Below, piece by piece: positions 56,501 through 64,000 of a DNA stretch of 64,000 bases. Position numbers and translations under genes: made by a program. Under the pieces are notes generated by a model. The model was not told where the DNA came from and did not search any database. It saw nothing but the letters and a program-made list of their open reading frames with translations. Numbering within the stretch: position 1 is the stretch's first letter; every line of letters begins with the position of its first letter. The stretch comes from Pagrus major (taxonomy: Eukaryota > Chordata > Actinopteri > Spariformes > Sparidae), in contig NC_133223.1 of the NCBI RefSeq assembly GCF_040436345.1, positions 22,593,613 through 22,657,612 on the forward strand, read 5' to 3'.

Positions 56501-59500
56501 AAGAACATTAGCAAATCAGTCCTTTGAAAAACAAGAAGTAATTTCTGTCAGTGTTAAGAAGGGAGGAGAGAATACCAAATTTCAGGGCTCTTTAACTTGA
56601 ATCAGAACGCAAAAGACTCCTCTGGTATCATCAAAATGACTCGAGAATATTCATGACACTTTCCTTTGTTTAGCTGTGAGTAACAAGTTGAAAAAATCGT
56701 ATCGGATTTCAAGATTTTTCATCATTGTTTTAACAAAATAAATAATAAAAAGACTTTTCAGAAGTGTATATTTTATACATCTTATTTTTAGTTGTTTAAC
56801 TGAGATGTACAGTGTGCAGTACAGTGCGGAGCCGGCACGCTCTTGATGTTCCACCAACTCCTTTGTTAATCCATCAAACAATATTTTGATCTACAATAGG
56901 ATCTTTGTCAAGACGAAGAGAGGAACTGTGGAGGCTGGTCCTCCCACCAGATACTTCCCATTGTTTCCAGTGTGTTTCAAGCCTGTTTCTCTATTTAAAC
57001 AAAAGGATGGAAATGAGGAGGTGGTAACTGTAAATATGTACGTCAGATATTACTCATCGGTTTCCTTTTCTTTATCATGCAAGATCAATTCATTTTGATG
57101 TTTTTTTACCAAGTTAAGACAAGCTTGTTACACTGCAACAACTACGGCCACAGACGTTCACCGACAGCTCTGACATCGGCTAATTGGCCTGTTGTCTCAG
57201 GGCCCTTAAAGGCATCAATCTTTCTTTGACAGCTTAACTGAATGCATTTATTGCACGGTGAGAAGTACTGGAAATGGAAATGGAAAATTTTGAGATACAG
57301 GCATTCATCTGCAGTAGTCATGTGTATTTATTGGCTCCAGCTTCGATCAGCAGTGATGGAAACATAACAGCTGGGTGAAGGGCCGTAGCCAGGATTTTAG
57401 AAATACTGAGGTCATGCCCCCCGCCCCCACCCATCGAGAAAATAATGAAGACTTTAGTGCAAATCTGTGTATTTATCTGTATTTGACAGGACCGATAACA
57501 GCTTAGGAAATAATATTGGTGCCAGAAAATAGATGAAAATTGAACTTCTGACTTAAACTGACTTAAAAGTATTAAACTTATTTAAACTTATTTATATGCT
57601 AAAAAGAACTTAGTGACATGGGTAACACTTCATAATAACCATCATTAATACATTTAATTAAATTTGGTAAATGTATAGTAATTTGGTTTAGTTAAGTAAT
57701 TTTACTGATCAGAAACAATAAAAATGACTCAGAAAACATTTATTAACTAATTGTAAAGGATAAAAACATTTATGTTTATAAATGACCTCCACAGTATTTA
57801 TTAACCATTTACAAAGTATTATGAACATCAATTGCAACTTTCCAATAAATAATTGTGATAAATAGTTTATAAAAGCATGTCATTGCTTGTAAATTTGCCG
57901 TTAATTGTATATAATTGTTTATTTTAATGATGTGATAGATATTATAAAGTGTTACCAAATGTTTATCTATATACACATCATTCAGTTGGCGCTGAGTTTG
58001 AACGAGAGACTGAAATTAAAGATAAAAAAAGTAAAAAGTAACCACTGGCCTCCATGCTGCTTTCTCCTGTTTTCTAATCTATACGTCCCTCTTCACCTGC
58101 CTGCTAACAGGTACGCTGATAAATGTTGTACTCAGCATCTTACTACAATGTGATGTGACACTGTTTATGTATTAAATAAATTGTGTACTGTGTCTGTGTT
58201 ACCATATAAACGAGTTTCTGGTCCTGTCGTCTGGAGACATTCGTAGTATTTAGTGGCAGACTCACAGACAGAAGACGATATGACCAACACAGTAAACAAG
58301 CCCTGTGTGCGCTGCCTCCTCGTTGTCATGGTAACAGATGTGGGGACTGTCTCCCGTCTCCCCATGGCAACAGGAATAGTTGCCAGGTCAAGATGGAAAC
58401 GTCCGACCTCATCAGTGTGTTTGTGTGTGTTTGTGTGTGTGTTTGTGTGTGTGTGTGTACCTAGTGGTACTTGCAAGGTGATATTATTAAAGCTGACACT
58501 GTTGCTGTATTTGACTCACATCCTGCAGGCAAGACACCCACAATAAACAGCACACACACGCACAAACGCACACACACACAAAACTTAATATTGCTTTGTA
58601 ATGCGTCACAATCGAAGTGAACCGTTTACTGTTGTTTTTTTAGGAATCCATCCACACTGCGCATGACCATATTAATATACTGTAGGCTCTGCGTGTGTTT
58701 AAGGTAGCCGAGCCTCTAAGTTCTTTGTTAAGTCTCCGTGTGAATGATGAGTCATATTTCGTAGGCCTAATGATGAAGCCGAATCCTCCAGGCCCACTTT
58801 AATTTACATTCTTGAATCACACATGCCCATGCATTCCTTGTTCTGTGGACTGTGGAAAAGGCATTGAAAAATAGATTTTTGTCTTGTCGTGTCATTATAA
58901 GCAACATTATAGAAGGTATAGGTGTGTTTTATATGATTAAGCCTACAATGAAAATGTTTTATTCGTTAATTTGAAAAGATCTTGGCTATTTAATTGTTCT
59001 ATATAGCTTATTTGGGCATTTTGTTGAAAGCAACTAAAAAGTAGTATAATAAGTCATTTATTACTCTACGCAGACAGGTAGGTAACTAGTAATACTAGTT
59101 AGCCCTGTATCACTCTAAATCTTAAACCAACCATAACTGCTTCATCATAATTTAAGTTCAGCAGATCCAGGACCGGCATCAAATTGTACTCACTCATAGA
59201 TACCAGCCACCTAATTACGACTTATTTTTTTTAACCCAGCTCCATTATTATACCCAGCGCATTATTCTCTGAGAATCGGGCTGAGACCCATCTTCCGTCC
59301 AAGTTTTGTGGAAATCTGTGTGAAAAAGTAGTTTTTATGTAATCCTGCTGACAAACCAACCAACAAACGGACACGGGTCTAACCTCCTTGGGAAAGGTAA
59401 TGAGGCTGTCGTACTACAGAGATGGCCCGGCCTACAAATCATATTTTTGGGCACTTGTTTGGTACAGACCCCAGCAAAAATATAATTTAAAAACATTTTT

Positions 59501-62497
59501 TCAGTGAAAATGAAATGCAAAAAACGATCATTTCCACTGTCAAAGTAACTGCTCATTCAGCCCCGATAATTACCTTGGTCCTCAATTTCCAAAAATATCC
59601 AACACTGTCCTCATTCTCGAGGTCTACAACTCTAAATTGGTCCGCTCAAAGAAAGCACAGAAAGTTCAAGAGCACAAACACACACTCACCTTGAAGATAC
59701 CCCTATCTTTCTGGCAGTTTACCTGGTAGATTAATTACGAGGTAAATTATAGAACAGTCTTGCTCAGCGTTGGCGTCTCAGGGGCCATCTGGATGTGACC
59801 AGTGAGGTTACATTTCCACAAGAATTCAATTGTGTTTGCGAGTGTGTGTCAGGTGGTTTTTGGCTCCTAATCCATTGGAGAAATAATCAGCCTGTGAGGT
59901 AATTTATGTCAAGAGCAGAGCTTCCAGCTGCAGCCTGTGTAAACTAGCTTTGGTTGTCTTGTGTATTCGCTATTCATTGTCTTTATGTGGAACGTTTTGG
60001 CAAATTTGGACAGATAAATAAAAAAATAACTGAAAAAAGCTGCTGCCAGAGTTTCTGGAAAGCCTAGAGGGTTTAAGATGCTGATCATGTAATCACATGT
60101 CATCCCGATGTCTTCTTCTGCTCTTGTCAACTGTCTGTCCAATGACAAATAAACAAAAATTCCCTGAAATCTCTAAAAAGCTGACACACAAAAGCTTCAC
60201 ATATTCTGAACTAAATGTGCATCCAGTAAGGAATTTCTGAGTAACAACTAAGCACCTTGTTGTTTGCTGTACAATAAAATGTATAAGCCAGCGCTGTTGA
60301 CAGCCTAGTTATGAAACCCTGATGTAAGCATCACACAACTGAGGTAAAGCTGTGTGACTTTTTTTTCTTTTCTGAGGGGGATTTCATCCTTGACCAGTGG
60401 AGGAGTAAATGTGGCTGCAGAGGTGGTGGAACGTGGCCAATAACTCCGGGCACAAAGGGGGAAATATTTTTAACACTGCCAGGAGGCGAATTTGAAAAAT
60501 CTTGGATCTCAGGCACACATCCACTCTGTTGAAAAGCAGAACGAACGGATGGAAGGAGGGACTAAAAGAGCCAGGTCGCAGGTGGGCGAGCTGACAGCAC
60601 CCTGAGGTGTACTCACATGTTGAGCGGCAGCTGCACCTTGGCGTGGGCCAGCAGCTCAGAGGTTATAGATGCCACTTTGGGGGGCACCAGCACCCCTGCC
60701 GAGGATGGAGAGGGACCCGGGTGAGACGCATCCTAAAGACACAAAGACGGAAAGTGATTGGTTTCCATTTAGAATAAAATATTACCTGAAAGCATCCAGA
60801 GGCAATAACTATAATTAAAACCAATGTGTCTCTTTATTCACATTGAACTGTCAGAGTGGGTGATTGGGGAATCAGTTAATGAAATCAAATAGAGTGACTA
60901 AAACGAACTGTTCATGTGTGTGTACTGCATATATGGAGCCCGATCAAGAAATAAGCTGTGATTGCAGACACTGTATATCTGCATCAGCTTATATGTTGTG
61001 CTGGTATGTCGCAAGAAATGCAGCAAAAAACGTGTGAGGCTGCTTAAAAAAACTGACACCATTACATTTGATACTTTACAGGGAGCTTATTTTTATAAAA
61101 TGTATTTTTTCTTAATTGTAGGTTGAGTCATTTGAGAATCAGAAATATAAATGGTCAACATATAATTATCAGGGTTAGGGTTTAAAATACTTATATACTT
61201 ATAATAATGATACTGGCCTCAAAAACCCATACTGGTTCAGATACCAACATCAATACTTTTTCACTAAAAACTGCTGGACTGTATTTTGTGCAAAATGTTT
61301 AACTTTCTGGAATAAAAAAAATGACAACGAATCACAAATATTCACTGTTTCTTCCTATCAAGTTCAAGATCAAGTTAAAAAATTTGACCCAAATATGCCA
61401 ATATGCAAGATTGACCAGTTCTACAACAAATAATCAATATGTTAGTGCATCACTATCAACATATCAGAAGTGGATACAGTGGCGGTCCTAGCTTGCATGA
61501 CGTCCTGGGCGAACCTCACCTTCAGCGCTTGAGGCTGTCATTTAGCAGCTTAGTAGCACAAAGCACACAGTCCCTGAGCCCAGAAAGAAAAGAGCCGCTG
61601 CAGCAGCAAAACTCTCCTTCAGCTGTTAACGTTAGCACAAATCATACACCAACAGCAGTAAGGAGTAAGTGTCGCGCCGGCTAGCCTTTTACAGAGTGAG
61701 GCACGTTCGTGACAGCTTTTTTACTTGTGTTTATCACTGTTGCATTTAACAAAGCTGCTTATTTATGTATTCATTAGACTTAAAAAGCTAAGAGAACATT
61801 TTGAACGTACCTAACTAGCAGCTAACACATCTCCTTGCTGGCTAGCGAGAGCTGCTGGCTATTTTTTTGTTTGGACACTTTCAAAATGTATCTTGCTTTT
61901 GCTGGTTTCTACAATCTTACCAACCCCAGTTTTAATACTATCTATGCATGTCATGCTCAGCTGCTACACTTAAATACAGCTTTGAGTAATTTGCGCTTGA
62001 GTATTTTCAACATTTTGCTTTTCAGATTATGATTTTACATACAAAACTTCAACTACCAAACATTTGACTAAGTAAAACATTTTTTAACAATGAGTTATCA
62101 CTATTTTTACTCAAATAAAGGGTCTGAATACCACCTCTGCTATATATGATACTAACTGCAGATTGTATGTAGGTGTTAGTGTGTGTACCTGGATGCGTGC
62201 AGCCGCCCTGGGGTCGGAGGAGCTGATGAGGACTGGGTGGGAGATCTCCATACTGTGTCTGTTGTTGAGCTGGGCGGCCCTTTGGCTGACCGACAGCGCC
62301 GAGAACGAATGCCTCTTCTTGGCGTTCTTCTTCCCTTCGCCTCTCCGATGACCAGAGCCGTTTCCATTGGACGGGGAGGCGCAAGGAGAAGGGCCCGGAG
62401 CACAGGGGCCCAGCGGCGCTGGCTCAGAACTCGGACCCGGAGCGTTAGTCGGCGTGGGCTTGTCGATCTCCATCAGCTGCTTGGCTGTTTCGTTTAA
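35504..62497 (-). CDS. sh3rf3: SH3RF3 (POSH2)-like multi-SH3 protein, 3' part (7 coding exons, 5' incomplete)
   Basis: Join, minus strand: 62497-62189, 60732-60617, 56321-56151, 50569-50292, 46007-45682, 36136-35778, 35672-35504, giving 1728 nt and 575 residues plus stop. Phases are consistent throughout. The protein belongs to the POSH family of RING E3 ligases and JNK scaffolds. The first exon carries [13 protein letters not shown] and [17 protein letters not shown], a segment conserved after the second SH3 domain. The third SH3 domain ([20 protein letters not shown], then CQDGWFKG and [11 protein letters not shown]) is at about 143-198 of this partial protein. A long Pro/Ser-rich linker follows, then a [12 protein letters not shown] and [17 protein letters not shown] segment. 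The fourth SH3 domain ([38 protein letters not shown]) ends the protein. The RING finger and SH3 domains 1-2 must lie beyond 64000. SH3RF1 is similar; synteny with septin10 favours SH3RF3. Confidence 0.92.
35677..35706 (-). repeat. (TG)15 next to the sh3rf3 last-exon acceptor
   Basis: On the sense (minus) strand a TG tract preceded by CTGTCTGTC lies four to five bases upstream of the last coding exon and replaces most of the polypyrimidine tract. The whole intron is 105 nt. A TAAC branch-point candidate lies about 40 nt from the acceptor. Confidence 0.9.
35778..36136 (-). CDS. sh3rf3: sh3rf3 exon with LLKLL basic segment and His run
   Basis: Acceptor CGTTCACAG and donor GAGAG|GTGGGC. It encodes [31 protein letters not shown] (a strongly conserved family motif), a histidine run (HHPHHHHHH) and [11 protein letters not shown]. 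It ends in phase 2. Confidence 0.92.
39222..39296 (+). mobile_element. Truncated tRNA-derived SINE fragment
   Basis: It contains an A-box-like GTGGCTCAACAGGTAGAG and a B-box-like GGTTCGATCCC followed by TGAACCCC. The spacing between the boxes is too short for a tRNA gene, so this is a deleted SINE head. Confidence 0.5.
39735..40055 (+). mobile_element. Non-autonomous transposon, GGGCTGCAA family
   Basis: It starts GGGCTGCAAAAAACAATTAT and ends with CTAATCGATTGATGG. The interior matches the inverted copy at 22925-23260 in order (CATATCCTCATGTTTGAGA and related segments). Diverged and without coding capacity. Confidence 0.6.
40190..40630 (-). mobile_element. TTAA-ended element, minus orientation
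   Basis: On the minus strand it begins TTAAAGGGGAATTCTGGTG and continues TTTTTAAACCTGGGCCC. The other end was not located precisely (around 40190). It resembles a common fish repeat, with no coding frame seen. Confidence 0.5.
41160..41400 (+). repeat. Purine-rich tract (about 240 bp)
   Basis: GA-rich on the plus strand, so pyrimidine-rich on the sh3rf3 sense strand. It creates a long low-complexity open frame on the minus strand (40875-41450), which I do not regard as a gene. Confidence 0.7.
42722..43040 (+). mobile_element. Dispersed repeat fragment
   Basis: It contains the segment AAAACCACTTGGTTAGGGTC and GTAAAGATCATGTTTTGGCT, recognisable as a common fish repeat. Boundaries and class are uncertain, and no intact coding frame is seen. 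Confidence 0.4.
44478..44512 (+). repeat. (CA)n(TA)n microsatellite
   Basis: A CA run followed by a TA run in the large sh3rf3 intron. Confidence 0.85.
44723..44830 (+). mobile_element. Fragment of the TAGGGATAGACCGAT repeat family
   Basis: It starts TAGGGATAGACCGATTATCG followed by GGCTGAT and GATATGC-like sequence, the end of a common fish non-autonomous transposon. The element may continue rightward; a fragment of the GGGCTGCAA family follows at about 45120-45290. Confidence 0.5.
45682..46007 (-). CDS. sh3rf3: sh3rf3 Ser/Pro-rich linker exon 2
   Basis: Acceptor TCTCTCAG and donor GAGAAG|GTGAGC. It encodes [19 protein letters not shown], long Pro/Ser/Leu tracts, [12 protein letters not shown] and APKAEK. 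It ends in phase 0. The high Pro and Ser content suggests a disordered linker. Confidence 0.85.
46220..46666. mobile_element. TTAA-flanked MITE
   Basis: 447 bp, starting TTAAAGGAGACTTATAATGC and ending GCATAATATGTCTCCTTTAA, an imperfect inverted repeat. No transposase frame. It lies in the sh3rf3 intron between exons 45682-46007 and 50292-50569. Confidence 0.85.
47395..47440 (+). repeat. (GA)n microsatellite
   Basis: Interrupted GA repeat near CA- and TG-rich tracts (47195-47236 and 47554-47581) that generate spurious low-complexity frames. Confidence 0.85.
49175..49321 (+). mobile_element. hAT-like MITE fragment (3' end)
   Basis: A string of AAGTAC-type motifs (CACAAGTACCTCAAATTTG, GTACTTGAGTAAATGTACTT) ending CAGTCCACCACTG. 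It appears to be the opposite end of the family whose 5' end CAGTGTTGTAAAAAAGTAC is at 51040. Confidence 0.55.
50292..50569 (-). CDS. sh3rf3: sh3rf3 Ser/Pro-rich linker exon 1
   Basis: Acceptor CTTCTCCGCAG and donor CAGCTGG|GTGAGC. It completes an Arg codon (VSR) and encodes a low-complexity Gly/Ser/Pro linker with [20 protein letters not shown] at its end. Phase 1 at the donor. Confidence 0.85.
50757..50954. mobile_element. hAT-type MITE
   Basis: 198 bp with 16-bp terminal inverted repeats: left CAGTGTTCTTCAATCC, right end GGACTGAAGAACACTG (one mismatch). CAGTG ends are typical of hAT elements. No clear 8-bp target duplication remains, so the insertion is old. Confidence 0.75.
51040..51365 (+). 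mobile_element. hAT-like MITE (5' end)
   Basis: It starts CAGTGTTGTAAAAAAGTACC, then ACTTGAGTAAAAGTAAAGAT. The right part contains GGAGTAAAAAGTACAAGAT and then stops matching. A different dispersed repeat with CATGCTAACAAGC and GATGTTAGCATTTG follows at 51390-51550. Confidence 0.6.
52291..52664. mobile_element. Palindromic element with ~170-bp inverted arms
   Basis: The left arm (GGCCAAGGAGGTTCAGTTTT, TTTGTCAGCAGGAT, ACAAAAACTACTGAAC, GTGGAGGATGCATCTCTGCC) is repeated inverted on the right (GGCAGAGACGCATCCTCCAC, GTTCAGCAGTTTTTGTG, ATCCTGCTGACAAA), ending at the small palindrome ACCTCCACGGCGGAGGT (52647-52663). A (CCAA)n run occupies 52590-52632. No coding frame. Confidence 0.75.
52590..52632 (+). 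repeat. (CCAA)n tetranucleotide repeat
   Basis: Ten near-perfect CCAA units with one CCGA variant, inside the right arm of the palindromic element. The left arm has the matching TTGG repeats in fewer copies. Confidence 0.85.
53050..53480 (+). repeat. Polypyrimidine tract, ~430 bp
   Basis: Strongly C/T-biased on the plus strand, so polypurine on the sh3rf3 sense strand. It produces overlapping low-complexity frames (for example 53042-53542) that I reject as genes. Such tracts can form triplex structures. Confidence 0.75.
54344..54705 (+). mobile_element. Second copy of the CCGCCAAGGAGGT family
   Basis: It begins ATTACCTCTGCCAAGGAAGT, contains GCAGGATTACACAAAAACTA and GGCTGGTATCTATGAGTGAG, and ends GTGGCGGAGGTATGTGCTCT followed by CTATTCTAGTT. 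This full-length copy shows the element is flanked by inverted CCTCYGCC/GGCGGAGG ends. Confidence 0.65.
56151..56321 (-). CDS. sh3rf3: sh3rf3 exon encoding the third SH3 domain
   Basis: Acceptor TTCACCAG and donor TCCAG|GTCAGT. One exon holds nearly the whole SH3 fold: ALYAY ligand-binding motif, [18 protein letters not shown] and the terminal GVFPGNYV. Confidence 0.95.
57620..57958. mobile_element. MITE with GGGTAACACTT ends
   Basis: It starts GGGTAACACTTCATAATAAC and ends ATTATAAAGTGTTACCAAA, an imperfect inverted repeat. It is similar to, but longer and more AT-rich than, the element at 35151-35327. Confidence 0.65.
59160..59402 (-). mobile_element. Third, internally deleted copy of the CCGCCAAGGAGGT family
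   Basis: Minus orientation relative to the 54344 copy. It shows CTCACTCATAGATACCAGCC, TAATCCTGCTGACAAACCAA and ends AACCTCCTTGGGAAAGGTAA. Segments present between these in the 54344 copy are missing or diverged. Confidence 0.65.
60617..60732 (-). CDS. sh3rf3: sh3rf3 short linker exon before SH3-3
   Basis: Acceptor TCTTTAG and donor CAACAT|GTGAGT. It encodes [18 protein letters not shown] and VQLPLN, and ends two bases into an Ile codon that exon 56321 completes. It was found by phase and conserved context, as it is too short to stand out alone. Confidence 0.85.
60733..62188 (-). other. sh3rf3 intron, 1.5 kb
   Basis: Mostly AT-rich. It includes the hAT-like fragment from 61477. No coding exon recognised. 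Confidence 0.6.
61477..61690 (+). mobile_element. hAT-like repeat fragment
   Basis: It starts CAGTGGCGGTCCTAGCTTGC and continues GTCCTGGGCGAAC, the recognisable end of a fish hAT-type element. The distal end was not found. Confidence 0.5.
62189..62497 (-). CDS. sh3rf3: sh3rf3 exon with RHSMEIS segment
   Basis: Acceptor CTCTCAG and donor ATCCAG|GTACAC, 309 nt, phase 0 at both ends. It encodes [14 protein letters not shown], a Pro/Gly/Ser-rich stretch, [13 protein letters not shown] and [17 protein letters not shown]. It is the most 5' coding exon visible in this window. Confidence 0.9.
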
Positions 62498-64000
62498 CTG
62501 AGAGGAGAGGAGGAGAAAAGAAGTTCAGGTGTTAGCTTTCAGTCCTCCGTGGTGCACATCCATAACAACATCTCCAGCACACACAGGGAGAAGTGTGTTT
62601 GTGTGGCCTTTTTCCTCGCTTGTTCTCGTTGGCAGCTTTTCAAACCAGCAGCATAACAATCATCACTTACAACAACTGGTCCAGTGAGACTCGCTCTGTG
62701 TAACACACACTCTCACTGTCTCTCTTTGTCAAACACTCCCACACATAAGCATCACTTTCCCTCAGCAGGAGTAGTCTTTCTCTCCTCACTTTAGGTTTCG
62801 CTTCAGGTCATTCTGAGGTAAAATCTGACACGTGAAAAGCTTCAGTTACCTAAGATGCAAAATAATTCAACTTTTTTTAAACATACATTAGGGCAGAACA
62901 GTATTACAGGGTTTACTTCTGAGAATTTGATGACGTAAGTCCTCACTAGCGTAACACTTAAAATTAATCCCTTCAACTCAATTTTATGCCACATTGAAAC
63001 ACCAATCCCTGATGTCTCCTTGTTAAACACACAGTATGTAATTTCTGCTCTCTCATTCAAACCAGTGAAACAAAAAACCTAATTTTATGACATCGTAAAG
63101 TAGCGTAGGATGATGGGAGTTATTGTCTTCATTGCTAATGAAAACCTGACGTGACTCAGGCAGAAATGTTCACGGATGAGGTGACGTTTCAGTTTTATTC
63201 ACGTTACGTTCAGTCACTTTCGCCGAGTTCCTTCTTCACTGTTGATCCACAATTGTTGGAAACATTTTGGATAATGTAAGTACAAGATATAGAGATGTTA
63301 CCTATTACATCTTTAATCAAGTTAATTAATCCAAAACATCCCTGGCAGCTTTCCCTTTCGAGTTAATTTCTGTTCAATGATGCTTTCAGGAATAAAACAG
63401 CAAACTCAATATCTGATCTTTGCAATTTCATCAACACACAGACAATGATGCAGAATTAAATACAAAATAAGTGAGGGCTTATGGAGAGAGCACCAAGGAG
63501 AGGATTTGTGCAACACACTGCACAAAACACAAAAGTAATGCGGGGCGAAATGAAGATCTGTCATCTTACTGTTTTCTAATGAGGACCACAATGAAAATAA
63601 GCTTTTAGCTTTATTGTGTTTCCATCCTCAACTATTTTAATTGCATGTCATGACCGGGTGATTGCAGCCTTTTTACTGTTACCAAATAAAAACAAGAAGT
63701 AAACATTCCTTCGAGCACAGAGAACATAATTAGCTGTGCATCGGATGGTCTGCTCACAGCTCCGGATTTTAAAACATTTGAAGGATAAACAGCTGGTTTT
63801 AGGAACCACAGCTCACTCTGTTACTGCATGTTTTTAATAAGAGGTGCAGAAGTTTGTCAGGTCCTGTAACAAAGCTTTGCTGGTCAGTGTAAGTGATCAT
63901 TCATCTCTTGCCATTTAGAGTTTCAACCGCGGATTAAGATTTGGTAGAGGAGAAAATGCATGTGTTTGTTATAATTATCAGATCAATCATTTTACTTATT
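62498..64000 (-). other. sh3rf3 intron running off the right edge
   Basis: Intronic sequence upstream of the first visible sh3rf3 exon. I see no exon in it. Sequence around 62990-63310 (GGATGATGGGAGTTATTG, ATTTTGGATAATGTAAGTAC) resembles sequence at 37120-37250 and may be a shared dispersed repeat. Confidence 0.6.

Larger units (their letters stand above)
56322..60616 (-). other. sh3rf3 intron, 4.3 kb
   Basis: Contains the elements at 57620-57958 and 59160-59402 and a TG-rich tract at 58415-58460. No exon recognised; the remainder is AT-rich unique sequence. Confidence 0.6.

Overview
The window is vertebrate nuclear DNA, almost certainly from a teleost fish (probably a percomorph). The evidence is a set of intron-split genes with GT-AG junctions, long (CA/TG)n microsatellites, a tRNA-derived SINE and many small terminal-inverted-repeat elements. 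The species cannot be named from the sequence.

Layout. Positions 1-6335 are the right-hand edge of a satellite array. In 1-4270 a higher-order unit of about 334-346 bp recurs, and each full unit carries a block of 4-6 TTAGGG hexamers. From 4271 to 6335 older monomers of 150 or about 172 bp lack the telomeric hexamers and decay into unique sequence. Three genes follow. sowahc (ankyrin/SOWAH-domain protein, minus strand, 4 coding exons, 10772-14313) is complete. septin10 (plus strand, 10 coding exons, 15332-23596) is complete and starts head-to-head with sowahc, about 1 kb away. sh3rf3 (minus strand, at least 7 coding exons, 35504-62497) is partial: its third and fourth SH3 domains are here, while the RING finger and first two SH3 domains lie beyond position 64000. 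All exon boundaries were set by matching reading phase across GT-AG junctions. The order and orientation match the human 2q13 block SH3RF3-SEPT10-SOWAHC, read in reverse.

The rest is intron, 3' UTR and intergenic DNA. It holds at least six TTAA-flanked inverted-repeat elements, several hAT-like elements and fragments, three copies of one inverted-repeat family, a SINE, a degenerate AT-rich tandem array (29.1-30.1 kb) and simple repeats. In two genes a (TG)n tract occupies the place of the polypyrimidine tract immediately upstream of a coding exon.

The three genes are neighbours, not a pathway. The septin is a cytoskeletal filament subunit, SH3RF3 is a multi-SH3 RING ligase/scaffold of the POSH family acting in JNK signalling, and SOWAHC is a poorly characterised ankyrin protein. 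The only likely regulatory coupling visible is the shared sowahc/septin10 upstream region. No bacterial-type operon, CRISPR array, rRNA or intact tRNA gene was seen.
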